Of a stretch of 6,483 bases of DNA, positions 5,971 to 6,483 are shown piece by piece. The DNA is from an uncultured Eubacteriales bacterium. GTDB taxonomy: Bacteria; Bacillota; Clostridia; Christensenellales; QAND01. Below the pieces are notes generated by a model. That model was not told where the DNA came from. It saw only the letters and a list, made by a program, of their open reading frames with translations, and searched no databases. The translations under genes were made by a program, and so were the position numbers. Position 1 is the stretch's first letter. The number at the start of each line of letters is the position of its first letter. The stretch spans positions 1 to 6,483 of the forward strand of contig UREB01000099.1 in the NCBI GenBank assembly GCA_900546685.1. Reading direction: 5' to 3'.

Positions 5971-6483
5971 AGTTATGCGTATACAGCTGTTTGTACGGAT
6001 TTTTTGTATCCGGCGTCAGCACGGTAAACGCCTTCTGTTTGATGCGCTGTACCGAAATGCCAAAATGCGCGGCATAGGTCTCCAAATGCGGCTCAATCTG
6101 CGCCATATCGGCTTCGGTAGCCGGCGCACTCAACACCTGTGGCGAAAGATCCTTTGGCGCGTCTCCGCGCAGCAGGATCTTGCCGCCATGCATGCCCGTA
6201 GCGCAGAAATTTCCTACCAGCGGCTGGCCCGGCTCGCGTCCCAGGCCCAGGACAACAATCAGCCCGCCTGCCTGGTATTCTCCTAGAAAGCTGCCTGCGC
6301 AGCCGCCAATCACCAGCACAGGCAGCTTGTTCTGATAGGCCTTCATATGGATACCAGCGCGGTATCCTGCATCCTTTTCCACATAGATGCATCCGCCGCG
6401 CATGGCATATCCGGTAGCATCCCCGCAGCTGCCATGGATGATGATGCGCCCCTCGTTCATAGTATCGCCCGTAGCGTCCTGGG
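5969..6483 (-). CDS. Stand-alone GXGXG (glutamate synthase domain 3-type) protein, C-terminal part
   Basis: The frame is open to the right edge, so the start lies outside; 170 C-terminal residues are visible. An internal Met codon at 6458-6460 is probably not the start, because QDATGDT just before it continues the repeat pattern. The visible part holds the right-handed beta-helix repeats of the GXGXG domain at the C-terminus of the glutamate synthase large subunit: HGSCGDATGYAMRGG, KDAGYRAGIHMK, GGCAGSFLGEYQAGG, GNFCATGMHGGKI. In full-length GltB this domain is structural and packs against the amidotransferase and FMN domains. It ends soon after (PYKQLYTHN), so here it is a separate polypeptide, as in the split glutamate synthase modules of many Clostridia and archaea. 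Its place before glnA supports a GOGAT role. FwdC/formylmethanofuran dehydrogenase relatives share the fold but fit the context less well. Confidence 0.9.
   Translation of the reverse strand, partial: QDATGDTMNEGRIIIHGSCGDATGYAMRGGCIYVEKDAGYRAGIHMKAYQNKLPVLVIGGCAGSFLGEYQAGGLIVVLGLGREPGQPLVGNFCATGMHGGKILLRGDAPKDLSPQVLSAPATEADMAQIEPHLETYAAHFGISVQRIKQKAFTVLTPDTKNPYKQLYTHN
5972..5983 (-). repeat. 12-bp repeat copy 1, upstream of the glnA promoter
   Basis: TATACGCATAAC on the minus strand also encodes the last residues (Tyr-Thr-His-Asn) of the GXGXG protein. It falls at about -43 to -32 relative to the predicted glnA start, overlapping the -35 position. It is identical to the copy at 5926-5937. 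Confidence 0.6.

Noticed and set aside
444..5978. GTTATGC/GCATAAC shared by the spacer before the aldo/keto reductase and the glnA repeats
   Set aside because: The 7-mer also occurs inside the alcohol dehydrogenase gene (1552-1558) and is expected about once in a window this size, so it is weak evidence for a shared site.
5168..6286. A 372-codon open frame on the plus strand opposite glnA and the GXGXG gene
   Set aside because: It shadows two well-supported genes, its translation looks like no known protein, and it runs across the glnA promoter.

Overview
The window carries six protein genes, all read leftward on the minus strand. Two run off the edges. There are two probable promoters, one strong terminator and no sign of RNA genes, mobile elements or CRISPR. 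Gene content and style suggest an anaerobic member of the Bacillota, most likely class Clostridia. The pointers are an iron-type NADPH alcohol dehydrogenase, a type I-alpha glutamine synthetase followed by an ANTAR regulator, a split glutamate synthase, a dapF-dapL pair, strong AGGAGG ribosome sites and AT-rich spacers between moderately GC-rich genes. This placement is inference from gene content, not from a search.

In transcription order (right to left) the first block is nitrogen assimilation. It starts with the C-terminal part of a stand-alone GXGXG glutamate-synthase-type protein (5969-6483, cut by the window edge). A 63-nt spacer with an extended -10 promoter leads to glnA (4583-5905). 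After 34 nt comes an ANTAR-type RNA-binding regulator (3973-4548), whose receiver domain lacks the usual phospho-acceptor aspartate. With gaps of only 33 and 14 nt follow dapF (diaminopimelate epimerase, 3097-3939) and dapL (LL-diaminopimelate aminotransferase, 1895-3082). A GC-rich hairpin at 1872-1893 closes the unit. No terminator is visible between glnA and dapL, so glnA-ANTAR-dapF-dapL probably forms one operon. Glutamine synthetase and glutamate synthase supply glutamate. DapL uses glutamate as amino donor to make LL-diaminopimelate, and DapF converts that to the meso form used for lysine and peptidoglycan.

The second block begins at a near-consensus housekeeping promoter (TTGACA, 17-bp spacer, TACAAT; 1792-1820). 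It has a leader of about 128 nt, then an iron-dependent alcohol dehydrogenase of the YqhD/BdhA type (476-1657), then an aldo/keto reductase (1-424, 3' end outside the window). Both enzymes are probably NAD(P)H-dependent carbonyl reductases, and they look like a small aldehyde-reduction or redox-balancing operon.

The genes are of known families; I do not see a wholly new system. The most interesting points are regulatory. A 12-bp sequence occurs twice, flanking the glnA promoter core. The ANTAR regulator next to glnA has a degenerate receiver. Nitrogen assimilation is coupled to diaminopimelate synthesis. A dyad is centred on the -35 box of the alcohol dehydrogenase promoter.
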